Under the pieces are notes generated by a model. The model saw only the letters and a list, made by a program, of their open reading frames with translations. It did no database searches and was not told the DNA's origin. From NCBI RefSeq assembly GCF_017304615.1, contig NZ_JAFKLZ010000001.1:558001-622000 (forward strand): 64,000 nt of DNA. The letters are read 5' to 3'. The translations under genes and the position numbers were made by a program. The DNA is from Sphingomonas sp. (GTDB taxonomy: Bacteria; Pseudomonadota; Alphaproteobacteria; Sphingomonadales; Sphingomonadaceae). Below, one piece after another: positions 43,801-51,940 of the stretch (positions within the stretch are counted from its first letter, which is position 1; each line of letters opens with the position of its first letter).

Positions 43801-44691
43801 GCGCTGGCGGGGATGAAAAGCGATTTCGGCCGCGTCGCCGGCTGGGACGCGACCGGCGACCGCAAGCTGCTGGAAAGCCAGGCGGCCGACGCGATCGCGT
43901 TCAAGTCGCAGCGCATGTACATGTACACGGAGGGACATTGGTGGACCGACCGGGTCGAGATGCCGAGCGACCAGTTGCAGCGGCAACGGCTCGGCGGCAT
44001 CGCGCTGGTGCGCAACCAGACCTGGCCGGGCAACACCGTCAGTTGGCGCTTCGCCAATCCGGGCGCGGCGGAGAGGGTGGCGATCCTGGTGCCGGGCGCG
44101 ACGCCGGGGCATTTCAAGGTCATCGCCTATAACACCAGCAACGTGCCGCAACCCGCAACCATGTCCACCTGGAACGTGACTGCCGGCAAGTGGCGGATGA
44201 CCGTCGGGACGAGCGCGTCTGGCGGCGACAAGGCGGACGGCGCGCCGCCCGCCAGCGACATGATGCTGGAACGCAGCGGGTCGGTCGAGGTCAGTTTCGC
44301 GCCGCGCACGACGACGATCTTGGAATTCACGCTGGAGGCGCCGGGCGTGCCGACCGAACGTCGCGCCGATCTGGGCATTGGAACCGACGATGTGGTCGTG
44401 ACCGGCCGCACGGCGGCGGTGACGGTCCACAGCCTCGGCGCGGTCGCGGCGACGGGCGGGCGAGTCGAGCTGGTCGACGCGTCGGGCAAGGTCGCGGCGA
44501 CCGTTGCGGTGCCGACACTCGCTGCCCCGCTCGACCTGCTGCCCAAGACCACGGTCGTGCGGCTGCCCTTGCCGGCGGCGGCGGGGCAGGGGTGGCGGGT
44601 GCGCGTCGCACTGCCCGACGGTGCACCGGAGGTGACACTGCTCAACAATGTCGTGGCGTTGCCGCCGGCGGCGCGCCGCAAGGCCAAGTGA
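40861..44691 (+). CDS. Large secreted LamG-domain protein, possible carbohydrate-active enzyme (1276 residues)
   Basis: A signal peptide ends at GGATFAQ (about residue 25). Residues about 30-255 are a LamG/concanavalin-like jelly roll (GTLSFFWRSRTPV, EWHHIAFAWDEAVGVRLFVDGKEVA, VDEIRVYDQMLDAGAV). Residues 290-500 look like beta-rich ligand-binding modules. Residues about 640-1080 are helical and aromatic-rich (FVNWWIDNRQVPYGDFGGGISDDVDL, GSWSYPNEINWRTDAERVGDGGGLPTPYQSAW, YMYTEGHWWTDRVEMPSDQLQRQRLGG), like an alpha/alpha toroid. The C-terminus is a beta sandwich. I do not recognise a named family. The LacI-type site and the uronate genes suggest a polysaccharide-degrading role. Confidence 0.75.
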   Translation: MRIPTMMWLAATGLATAALGGATFAQDPGPRLIFHVSADKNFTAETAGGDAVPNFQSKVAIVPTGKSGGAIEWQDDGYVAWKAPGNIYARRGTLSFFWRSRTPVGEAPFVLFRAGFADHTSWDMAFLRIDWNGHGFDAFVTDNNLARERVSFRMPTLPASTEWHHIAFAWDEAVGVRLFVDGKEVARKDQKAVLDSGLDQFGLAGRIISPHQVQSRYSFMRGSDVDEIRVYDQMLDAGAVAALAVNTAPSGGAPVAAAAERLAFLHRYGFEGASPPLLTAETTAIRKVEFADAKDLKEWMWKGVDGIAETTWPGVYNRSRLPGRDDYFELPDWNVYVEGGKAYELTIPQGETVNRVEIRGAAYGALDYAPDGGAFSLLAKRPQGVEKSITSFADRTGGKLRFTNIAQETPIQEIWAYNVGAGAEPKGTFKLSYTVNSKAAPSFANLSPLNAYIAGRFPANERATVVALPASAGAAAPGAGSATDAGGAVRRGDEAPLIHILIPSDFGDAFPGKPLARAWNYTWANARDGLDGIALDIPALKAAPNKDGLIPLNIRVKDPIWPDRDMIDVTVSVKPGEKRTVWLDLRDRILTNDPFYITVASAAPDFGASSLDGMNVRLVFKDRDEAKKEHIADRFNQVKDNWGFLVEEHTASGREGLFRRLKGDITDLLRVDPDNLEGRRYWADISYGATGMPAFTQPAPTDGTPLWAFRQLEDLKLTSRFVNWWIDNRQVPYGDFGGGISDDVDLTEQWPGLALMGVEPDKINASLRALSDAVYKNGMRTNGLGTITTDELHAYEEGLNSDAERLYLNWGEPKAIERLMATVKALSERIILKNPAGHLHFASNWYGGRIVYREGPWEWQKPYSFTVMHAPILMGVFNANPTATGLVTGVIDGWMAHGKRNADGSWSYPNEINWRTDAERVGDGGGLPTPYQSAWAAYRFTGDAKYLTPLLSRVARSGPGSIADLNENVVAVLGRPEWGKALAGMKSDFGRVAGWDATGDRKLLESQAADAIAFKSQRMYMYTEGHWWTDRVEMPSDQLQRQRLGGIALVRNQTWPGNTVSWRFANPGAAERVAILVPGATPGHFKVIAYNTSNVPQPATMSTWNVTAGKWRMTVGTSASGGDKADGAPPASDMMLERSGSVEVSFAPRTTTILEFTLEAPGVPTERRADLGIGTDDVVVTGRTAAVTVHSLGAVAATGGRVELVDASGKVAATVAVPTLAAPLDLLPKTTVVRLPLPAAAGQGWRVRVALPDGAPEVTLLNNVVALPPAARRKAK

Positions 44692-46229
44692 CTCGCCGCC
44701 GCGATTTCTTGGCCGGCGCGGCCAGCGTCTTGGGTACGGCCGCGCTGCCTCGCGTCGCCGCCGCCGTAGCGCCCGATGCCGATGCGGCGGCGCGCGCGGC
44801 GCTCGACGGCGTGGCGGCGCTCGCGACCCCGGCCGCCAAGCTCGCAAAATTGCGCGACGTGCGCGAGCACGGCCTGTCGCCACGAACCAAGCTGGACCTG
44901 GAAACCGCGCGCGAGGGGCTGGCGATCGATGCTCGCATCGCGGAGATCATGCCGTATGGCCGGCTCGGCCGCTCGCCTTACTCGGTGACGCCGACCAGCG
45001 GCGCGTGGCGCGATCTCGATGTGAGCGACGCCGTCGATCGCATCGCCGCGGATACCGCCGCCGTAAAGCGCGAGGCGGCGGCGGGGATCGTCCTGCCGCC
45101 CGATCCGCTCGATCGCACCGTCGGCGCGATCCTGGGCGCCGCCGGTCGCACTAGCGGTCCCGTGTCCGCGGCTCTTGGAGAGCAGGCACGGTTGCTCGTG
45201 TCGCTGGCGTCCCGGGCCGACGAGCCGGGCATGTCGCACCTGCCCAATGGTACGGCCTATTACGAGCTGATGATCGACCGTCAGTTCGGCGGGCGCGATG
45301 CCGCGGCGATCCACCGCCGGGTGATGGCGCTGGCGACGGAGACGGCGGCGGAAGCGGACGATCTGTTGCGCCGGTTCGGCTATGCCGGTCGCCATACCGG
45401 CGAACGATTTCGCTCCGCATTCCGTGATCCGCAATTCCTCTATCCCGACAGCGACGACGGCCGCGACCGTGCAGTCGCCGATATGAACTCCTGGCTGGTC
45501 CGGACGAAGGAGCGGCTGCCCGGCCTGTTCGGCTCGCTCCCCCCCGAATGCATGAACGTCGCGGTCGGACGAATGACACCGGTGGAAGAATCGGCAAAAA
45601 AGGGTGGTTATCGGGTCCTTCCGAACCCAAATGGGACGCCGGGACGCTATTTCGTCGATCTTTCGGACATTCGCCGCCGCCCGAACTGGAGCTTGCCGAG
45701 CGTTGTTCATCACGAGTTGCTTCCGGGCCACATGGTGCAGATGCCGATTGACGCCCGGGCCGCGCCGCACGCCTTACGCGTTGAATATACGGCAGGATTT
45801 CAGGAAGGATGGGCGATCTACGCCGAACAGCTGATGGCGCCGCTGGGCACGTTCGAGGCCGATGACCGCGCGCGTCTGGGCTTTCTGCACTGGATGTTGT
45901 TCCGGCTGTGCAGATCGCTCATTGACACCGGTGTCCATAGTGCGCGATGGTCACTTCAGGAAGCGCGGGAGACGCTTGAGAGGATGCAAGGCGAGCCAGC
46001 TTTTTTCGCGACGTTCGATCAGGACATCCAGCGGGTGTGCCTGGAACCGGGCGCGCGCGTCGGCGAAGCGCTGGCATGGCTTGCACTGGCCGATCGGTGC
46101 GGCCCGGTTGGTGCGGCCGACCTGTCCGCCAGGCATCGCGCGGCGATCGGCGATGGCCGGATCCGGCTCTCGGCGTTGCAGCGTCGGCTCGGTCCCGCAC
46201 GACCATGGAATTCTATCGATCGACAATAA
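44688..46229 (+). CDS. DUF885 metallopeptidase-like protein with Tat signal
   Basis: A 513-residue DUF885 protein. The GTG start overlaps the LamG stop (GTGA). The N-terminus TRRRDFLAGAASVLGTAALP is a Tat-like signal. The zinc motif is H342-E343-LLPG-H348 in HHELLPGH, with a downstream GFQEGWAIYAEQL supplying the third ligand. DTGVH is also conserved in the family. These features predict a periplasmic zinc hydrolase, perhaps a peptidase. Why it is coupled to a presumed polysaccharide-active protein and a TonB receptor is unclear. Confidence 0.85.
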   Translation: MTRRRDFLAGAASVLGTAALPRVAAAVAPDADAAARAALDGVAALATPAAKLAKLRDVREHGLSPRTKLDLETAREGLAIDARIAEIMPYGRLGRSPYSVTPTSGAWRDLDVSDAVDRIAADTAAVKREAAAGIVLPPDPLDRTVGAILGAAGRTSGPVSAALGEQARLLVSLASRADEPGMSHLPNGTAYYELMIDRQFGGRDAAAIHRRVMALATETAAEADDLLRRFGYAGRHTGERFRSAFRDPQFLYPDSDDGRDRAVADMNSWLVRTKERLPGLFGSLPPECMNVAVGRMTPVEESAKKGGYRVLPNPNGTPGRYFVDLSDIRRRPNWSLPSVVHHELLPGHMVQMPIDARAAPHALRVEYTAGFQEGWAIYAEQLMAPLGTFEADDRARLGFLHWMLFRLCRSLIDTGVHSARWSLQEARETLERMQGEPAFFATFDQDIQRVCLEPGARVGEALAWLALADRCGPVGAADLSARHRAAIGDGRIRLSALQRRLGPARPWNSIDRQ

Positions 46230-46273
46230 GGATCGGCGGAACAACCGCCGGTCGCGACTTCAGGGAGGATGGT

Positions 46274-49171
46274 ATGCGAAAGGGTTTCAAATTCGATCTG
46301 CTGCTGCGCGGGGGCGCCTCGCTGGCGGTACTCGCGGTCGCGGTGAGCGCAGGCGTCGCGCACGCGCAGACCGCGCCTGCCGATGCGGCACCGGCACTGG
46401 CCCCGGCGGCGGACGCACCCCAGGATGACCAGGCCGACGGCGGCGACATCGTCATCACCGGCTTCCGCGGCAGCCTGGCGCGCGCGCTCGACCAGAAGCG
46501 AGCGTCGGCGGTGGCGATCGACTCGATCCTCGCAGAGGATATTGGCAAGTTTCCCGACCTGAACCTGTCGGAATCGATCCAGCGCATTCCGGGCGTCGCG
46601 CTGTCGCGTGACGGCGGCGAAGGCCGCTCGATCTCGGTGCGCGGTCTCGGCCCGCAATTCACGCGCGTGCGTATCAACAGCATGGAGGCGATCGCAACGG
46701 CTGGTGGGTCGGACGCGTCGGGCGGCACCAATCGGGGCCGCGGGTTCGACTTCAACGTGTTCGCTGCCGACCTGTTCAACGCGATCACCGTCCAGAAGAC
46801 GCCGGATGCGGCGACCGAGGAAGGATCGCTGGGCGCGACGGTCGATCTGCGCACGGCGCGCCCGTTCGATTACAAGTCGGGCTTTACCGTCGCGGCGTCC
46901 GCTCAGGGCAGCTATAACGACCTTGCGGAGAAATTCTCGCCGCGCGGCGCGCTGATGGTGTCCTGGTCGAACCCCGACAAGACGTTCGGCGTGCTCGTGT
47001 CCGGCGCCTATACCAAACGCAAGCTCGTCGAAAGCGGCTACTCGACGGTGCGCTGGACTACTAACACTGCGGGCGCCGCACCGGGTTTCCAGAGCTATCT
47101 CGGCACGACCTGCGTCTATCCGACCTCGACCGGTCCCTCGACTACGCAAGCCTGTATCGACGCCAACAACCTGTTCCACCCGCGCTTTCCGCGCTTCGAT
47201 TACTACATCAACGACCAGCAACGTATCGGCCTGACTGCGTCGGTCCAGTGGAAGCCGGCCGCCGGCACGACGATCAGCCTCGACGGCCTCTACGCCGATT
47301 TCAAGGCGACGCGTGAAGAGCGTTATCTGGAAGCCAACGGCTTTTCCGTCGCGGGCGCGTGCACCACGGCCAATCGACCGACCACCTGCGGCGTGAACGA
47401 CATCGACGTGCTGACCGCGAAGGTAGACAACGGCGCGCTGATTGCGGGCACGTTCAACGATGTCGATCTTCGCGTCGAAAATCGCTTCGACCGGCTCGAC
47501 ACGAAGTTCAAGCAACTGACGATCAATATCGACCAGAAGTTCGGCGATCGTTTCTCGCTGAACTTCGTCGCGGGCCACTCCGAATCGAACCACCAGAACC
47601 CGATCCAGAACACGGTGACCTTCGACCTCTACAACGTCCAAGGCTACGGCTACGATTACAGCAACCGCCAGAAGCCGGTGTTCAATTTCGGCAACGCCAA
47701 CCTGGCGAATGGCACCGGCTGGGTATTGAGCCAGCTCCGTTTGCGTGCGGCGTCAGCGAAGAACACGTACGAGACCGGCGCGCTCAGCTTCAAGTGGGAG
47801 GTCACCGACGACTTCACCATCTCGGGCGGCGCGGCGTACAAGGGCTACGGCTTTGCGGCGACTGACCGGCGGCGCAGCAACGGCACCACCGCCTCGCAGG
47901 ACACCAACCTCGCCTGTTGCACGCTGGCCGCCGACCGAGACCTGAACCAGTTCGGCCAGATCGTCACGATCGAAGGCCAGACCTTCTTCGACTCATCATA
48001 CTTCAAGGCCGCCCAATATTTCGGCCTCGAAGATCCGACGGCGCGCGGGGGCGCGTTCAAGCTCGGCATCGAGCCGGGGCTGGCGGGGAACGTCGCGGTC
48101 GACGAGCACGACAAGAGCGGCTTCCTGCAATTCGACTTCAAGCGCGACTTCGGCGTGTTCAACCTGCGCGGCAATGCCGGCGTGCGGTACGTCCAGACGT
48201 TCCAGCGGTCGCAGGGCTATTCGTTCATCGGCACGGCGGCGGTGCCGCTGACGGTCTCGCGCACCTATGACGACTGGCTGCCGTCGGCGAACTTGGTGTT
48301 CGAACTCTCGCCCAAATTCCAGATTCGTCTCGCGGCGGCGCGCGTCATGGCGCGGCCCGATCTGACCAGCCTTGCGCCCTCGGCGACCGTGTCGGTATCG
48401 GGCGCGAGCCGGTCGGTGTCGGTGGGCAACCCCAACCTCGACCCATTCCGCGCCACCACGCTCGATGCAGCGGCCGAATGGTATTACATGCCCGGGGCGC
48501 TGTTCTCCGTCGCGTTGTTCCAGAAGAGCATCAATAGCTTCGTTCAGACGGTCCAATCGTCCGGCGCCTACACCAACAACCCGTTCGGGCTGCCCGACAG
48601 CCTCGCGATCGCGGCTTGCGCCAATCTCGATCCAGCGACGTGCAATCCGTCGCTGACCAACTGGGTGTTCTCCGCGCCACGCAACACGCCGGGCGGCAAG
48701 CTGCGCGGCCTGGAAATCAATTTCCAGCAGCCGTTCAAGTTCCTGCCGGGCTTCCTGGGCAATTTCGGTATCCTGCTGAACTACACGCACGTTACGTCGA
48801 ACATCAAATATCTGAATTCGGCCGGCGCAGTGGTGAAAACAGGCGATTTGACCGGTCTGTCGCGTGATAGCGGCAACGCGACGCTCTATTATGAAGACAA
48901 GGTGCTCAGCGCCCGCGTTTCTGCCGCCTATCGCTCGCGTTACCTGAGTGACGCGGTCGGCACGCAGGGTATCGACAGCCAGGGCTACAACCGGACGATC
49001 AACATCGATGCCTCGGCCCAGATCACCGTCACCAAATGGATGAAGTTGACGTTCGAGGGGATCAACCTGACCGACCAGTATCAGGATCAGTTCAACGACA
49101 CCCGCGATCTGTTGTCGGTCTATCACCACACCGGCCGCGAATTCCTGGCCGGGGTGCGTTTCAACTTCTGA
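46274..49171 (+). CDS. TonB-dependent receptor of the uronate locus
   Basis: A 965-residue TonB-dependent receptor of the large sphingomonad carbohydrate type. The signal peptide ends at GVAHAQ, then an Ala/Asp/Pro-rich region leads to the plug (DIVITGFRGSLARALDQKR, AIDSILAEDIGKFPDLNLSESIQRIPGVALSRDGGEGRSISVRGLG). The long barrel ends in FLAGVRFNF with terminal Phe. GGGAGG precedes the ATG. It ends the LamG-DUF885-receptor operon, followed by an intrinsic terminator, and is expected to import oligosaccharides, probably uronate-containing. Confidence 0.9.
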   Translation: MRKGFKFDLLLRGGASLAVLAVAVSAGVAHAQTAPADAAPALAPAADAPQDDQADGGDIVITGFRGSLARALDQKRASAVAIDSILAEDIGKFPDLNLSESIQRIPGVALSRDGGEGRSISVRGLGPQFTRVRINSMEAIATAGGSDASGGTNRGRGFDFNVFAADLFNAITVQKTPDAATEEGSLGATVDLRTARPFDYKSGFTVAASAQGSYNDLAEKFSPRGALMVSWSNPDKTFGVLVSGAYTKRKLVESGYSTVRWTTNTAGAAPGFQSYLGTTCVYPTSTGPSTTQACIDANNLFHPRFPRFDYYINDQQRIGLTASVQWKPAAGTTISLDGLYADFKATREERYLEANGFSVAGACTTANRPTTCGVNDIDVLTAKVDNGALIAGTFNDVDLRVENRFDRLDTKFKQLTINIDQKFGDRFSLNFVAGHSESNHQNPIQNTVTFDLYNVQGYGYDYSNRQKPVFNFGNANLANGTGWVLSQLRLRAASAKNTYETGALSFKWEVTDDFTISGGAAYKGYGFAATDRRRSNGTTASQDTNLACCTLAADRDLNQFGQIVTIEGQTFFDSSYFKAAQYFGLEDPTARGGAFKLGIEPGLAGNVAVDEHDKSGFLQFDFKRDFGVFNLRGNAGVRYVQTFQRSQGYSFIGTAAVPLTVSRTYDDWLPSANLVFELSPKFQIRLAAARVMARPDLTSLAPSATVSVSGASRSVSVGNPNLDPFRATTLDAAAEWYYMPGALFSVALFQKSINSFVQTVQSSGAYTNNPFGLPDSLAIAACANLDPATCNPSLTNWVFSAPRNTPGGKLRGLEINFQQPFKFLPGFLGNFGILLNYTHVTSNIKYLNSAGAVVKTGDLTGLSRDSGNATLYYEDKVLSARVSAAYRSRYLSDAVGTQGIDSQGYNRTINIDASAQITVTKWMKLTFEGINLTDQYQDQFNDTRDLLSVYHHTGREFLAGVRFNF

Positions 49172-49186
49172 TCGAGTCCTCACCTT

Positions 49187-49223
49187 GCCGGTGCGAGGGT
49201 CCGCCTTCGCACCGGCTCTTTTT
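49187..49223 (+). terminator. Rho-independent terminator after the TonB receptor
   Basis: GCCGGTGCGA (49187-49196) pairs perfectly with TCGCACCGGC (49207-49216) around a 10-base loop and is followed by TCTTTTT. It starts 15 bases after the receptor stop and ends the plus-strand operon. Confidence 0.85.
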
Positions 49224-49344
49224 GGAAGGGGAGCGGGGCAGGCGGTCTATTTCTTTCCCGGCGAGACGATGGGCGTCCGCCAGACCGGTGCCGAGCATCT
49301 CGCGCTGATCATCAACTATCTACCGATACACGCCCAAATAGGCG

Positions 49345-50343
49345 TCAGCTCCAGCCCTTGGCCCTCGCCCAGGCGAGGAACAGATCGGGCCATGCCGCTG
49401 CCGGCTTGCCGGTCACGCCGCGCAAGCCGAACCCGTGGCCGCCCTGTTCGAATACGTGCAGCTCGACCGGCACCTTTGCCGAGCGCAACGCCGCGTGGAG
49501 CATCATCGTGTTGGCGACGGGGACGACCGGATCGTCCGCCGCCGCGCACAGGAAGCAGGGCGGGGTGTCGGGTGCGATATTGAGGTCCGGCGAATGGGCG
49601 CGGGCAGCGTCGGGCGTCGGCTCGTCGCCAAGCAGCGACTTGCGCGATCCGGCGTGCGCGAAGCTCGAATCCATCGACACCACCGGATAGACCGGTGCCG
49701 CAATCATCGGCCTGGCGGACAGTGCGTCGGCGGCATCGACCGGCTCATAGATTTTGCTGGCGAAGCGCGCGGCGAGATCGGCGCAGAGGTGCCCGCCCGC
49801 CGAAAATCCCATCGCCGCTACACGGGCGGGGTCGAGGCCAAAATTCGCCGCATTCGCGCGGACCAGCCGCACCGCGCGCTGCGCGTCCTGCAGCGGTACG
49901 TCGGCTCGGTTCGCCCAGCCTTCGCCGGGAAGGCGATAGAACAGCACGAACACCGTGAAGCCCCGTGCCGCTAGCAGGCGGGCGATCTCGTACCCTTCCT
50001 TGTCGATCGCCATGCGGATGTAGCCGCCGCCGGGAAACACCACCAGCGACGCGCCATTCGGCGTGGCCGGGCGGAACACCGCGAGCCGCGGCGCCGTCAC
50101 ACCGACGACCGCGCGGTCGTTGCGCGCCGGGTCCCTGCTGCGCTCGATCGTGAGTTCGACGGGCGGTGTCTCGGGCATGCCGGGCGGGCCCTTCGGCCAC
50201 AGGTCGATCGTCTCGCTCGGCTCGGACAGCGCGAGGGGCAGCGCGCCCTCCTTGACCGTCGGCGGCGGTGTCTGCGCGCCGGCCTTTCCGGCGAACGCCG
50301 CGCCGAGCGTCGCGAGCATCGCGGTGCGCCGGTCGATCGTCAC
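49345..50343 (-). CDS. Exported alpha/beta hydrolase (acetyl-/carbohydrate-esterase-like)
   Basis: A 332-residue protein with a signal-like N-terminus (RRTAMLATLGAAFAGKAGAQ) and an alpha/beta hydrolase fold. VVFPGGGYIRMAIDKEGYEIARLL is the HGG-like oxyanion region, GFSAGGH the nucleophile elbow, CAAADDPVVPVAN the acid region, and FEQGGHGFGLRG the catalytic histidine. The sequence resembles carbohydrate acetyl esterases of the BD-FAE/axe type. The start is GTG 50343, one base after the carboxylesterase stop. It is the last gene of the minus-strand uronate operon, so removal of acetyl groups from pectin-like oligosaccharides is plausible. Confidence 0.83.
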   Translation of the reverse strand: MTIDRRTAMLATLGAAFAGKAGAQTPPPTVKEGALPLALSEPSETIDLWPKGPPGMPETPPVELTIERSRDPARNDRAVVGVTAPRLAVFRPATPNGASLVVFPGGGYIRMAIDKEGYEIARLLAARGFTVFVLFYRLPGEGWANRADVPLQDAQRAVRLVRANAANFGLDPARVAAMGFSAGGHLCADLAARFASKIYEPVDAADALSARPMIAAPVYPVVSMDSSFAHAGSRKSLLGDEPTPDAARAHSPDLNIAPDTPPCFLCAAADDPVVPVANTMMLHAALRSAKVPVELHVFEQGGHGFGLRGVTGKPAAAWPDLFLAWARAKGWS

Positions 50344-50344
50344 G

Positions 50345-51940
50345 TCAGGTGCCCGGCTGGATATAGGGAATGCGCGCGAACAGCTCGCGTTGCCAGCGGC
50401 GCGGGTTGTCCTCGATCCGGCTGTCCGTATCGAAGATCATCGTCGCGCGCCTGGCCAGATCGTATTTCGGCCAGGCGGGCAGGCCGGGATGGTTGGGATC
50501 GCCGGTTCGCGCAAACGCGACATAACTGTCCTGCACCGCCTTCGACGCCGCACGCGCATCGGCGCCCGTGCCGGTCTGCGATCCCGCCGCACCGAGCGTG
50601 CCGAAGGCGAGCGGGATGTCCATCGTGTGCATCGCCCCGCGCCGCGGTTCGGTGCGCGAGGCGAAATCGACCTGATAGACCCAGGCTGGCGCACCAGCCT
50701 TGGCGCGCTCCTCCGCCTCGATCACTTGACCGCGCCAGCTCCGCCCGGCCGTGGTCGCGGCATACATCACTTGTTCGGGCGACCATTGCGGATAGCGCTG
50801 GCGATATTCGGCGACGACCCATTCGGGCAGCGCGTCGATGCGCAACTGCGGGGCCATGCGCTCGGCGATATTGTCCCAGGTCAGACCCTTGATCGTCGCG
50901 CTGTCGGGGTCGATGAACGCGCCGGTTTCCTGTTTGCAATTGCCCAGGATCATCGGGATCGACAGCCCGACCGGGTTGGCGTCCGGGTAGAAGGGGTGGC
51001 GGACCAGCCACTTCATGTCGAGCACCGGCCCCATATAGAGCGCGCCGCCCAGGATCGGATCGGGCACCGACAGGCCCTCGATCAATTTCTCGACCGGCAT
51101 CGTCAGCAACGCGTCGATTGACGGATTGCCCAGCTTGCCGAGATACGCCCTCGCGCGCGTCGTCGCGTTGAGCGGGCCGGACGCCGTAACCTGCTGCCCG
51201 CTCATCGTAATCGCGCGGCTGAACAAACCCTTGGCGGCCGGCATCCCGGTCATCGTCGCGATCTTGGCCCCGCCGCCCGATTGGCCGAACACCATCACGC
51301 GGCTGGGATCGCCGCCGAACGCAGCGATATTCCTTTGCACCCATTGCAGCGCCAGGATCAGGTCGAGTTGCCCGGCATTGCCGCTGTCGGGCAAGCGCGG
51401 GTCTAATCGCGCGAGGTAGAGATAGCCGAACACGTTGAGCCGGTGGTTGACCGTCACCACGACCATGTCACGCTCGGCCAATTGCGTGCCGTCATACAGT
51501 GCGCTCGATCCGGTGCCTGACGAATAGGCCCCGCCATGGATGTAGAACATCACCGGCTTGGGCTTGTCGGTCTTGCCCGTCGTCCAGACGTTGAGGACCA
51601 GGCAATCCTCATTGGCGGGAATGCCGTTCGCGTCGCCGGCATAGCCCTTGCCGGCCTGCGGACTCGACGAACCCCAGGCGACCGCACGGACCGGAGCAGT
51701 CGCGCGTGGTTCTGGCGTTGGGGCGCGGAAGCGCTCGGCGCGACCGTAGCGGATGCCGCGGAAAGACCAGGCGCGCGGTCCCCCGTTTTCGCTGTGGCCG
51801 TCGCTCAGGAATCGCCCGGCGGGTGCATCGATCTGCAGGCTGATGGGCGTCGCGTAAGCGGTGCGCGGGAGCAGCGCCAAAGCGGCAGCGCCGATCCCGT
51901 TGCCGATCAGCGTGCGGCGGTCGATGTCAGCGCCGGACAT
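50345..51940 (-). CDS. Type-B carboxylesterase, exported
   Basis: A 531-residue carboxylesterase family protein. A Tat-like signal (IDRRTLIGNGIGAAALALLP) is followed by AWSFRGIRYGRAERF and EDCLVLNVWTTG. PVMFYIHGGAYSSGTGSSALYDG carries the oxyanion residues, and FGQSGGGAKIATM the serine. The acid and histidine follow the family order, with the His in the MHTMDIPLAFG stretch. ATG 51940 overlaps the kinase end by 14 bases. It belongs to the uronate operon and may cleave methyl or acyl esters from the sugar substrate. Confidence 0.87.
   Translation of the reverse strand: MSGADIDRRTLIGNGIGAAALALLPRTAYATPISLQIDAPAGRFLSDGHSENGGPRAWSFRGIRYGRAERFRAPTPEPRATAPVRAVAWGSSSPQAGKGYAGDANGIPANEDCLVLNVWTTGKTDKPKPVMFYIHGGAYSSGTGSSALYDGTQLAERDMVVVTVNHRLNVFGYLYLARLDPRLPDSGNAGQLDLILALQWVQRNIAAFGGDPSRVMVFGQSGGGAKIATMTGMPAAKGLFSRAITMSGQQVTASGPLNATTRARAYLGKLGNPSIDALLTMPVEKLIEGLSVPDPILGGALYMGPVLDMKWLVRHPFYPDANPVGLSIPMILGNCKQETGAFIDPDSATIKGLTWDNIAERMAPQLRIDALPEWVVAEYRQRYPQWSPEQVMYAATTAGRSWRGQVIEAEERAKAGAPAWVYQVDFASRTEPRRGAMHTMDIPLAFGTLGAAGSQTGTGADARAASKAVQDSYVAFARTGDPNHPGLPAWPKYDLARRATMIFDTDSRIEDNPRRWQRELFARIPYIQPGT

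Noticed and set aside
42151-44883. A 910-codon open frame on the minus strand across the LamG gene
   Set aside because: It is rich in Arg, His and Ala, has no domain pattern, and mirrors the codon structure of the plus-strand gene, a usual artefact in GC-rich DNA. The plus-strand protein has a signal peptide and clear LamG motifs.
45924-45938. A perfect LacI-type palindrome TGACACCGGTGTCCA inside the DUF885 gene
   Set aside because: The bases encode the conserved DUF885 motif DTGVH (GAC ACC GGT GTC CAT), so protein constraint explains the match. It is not counted as an operator.
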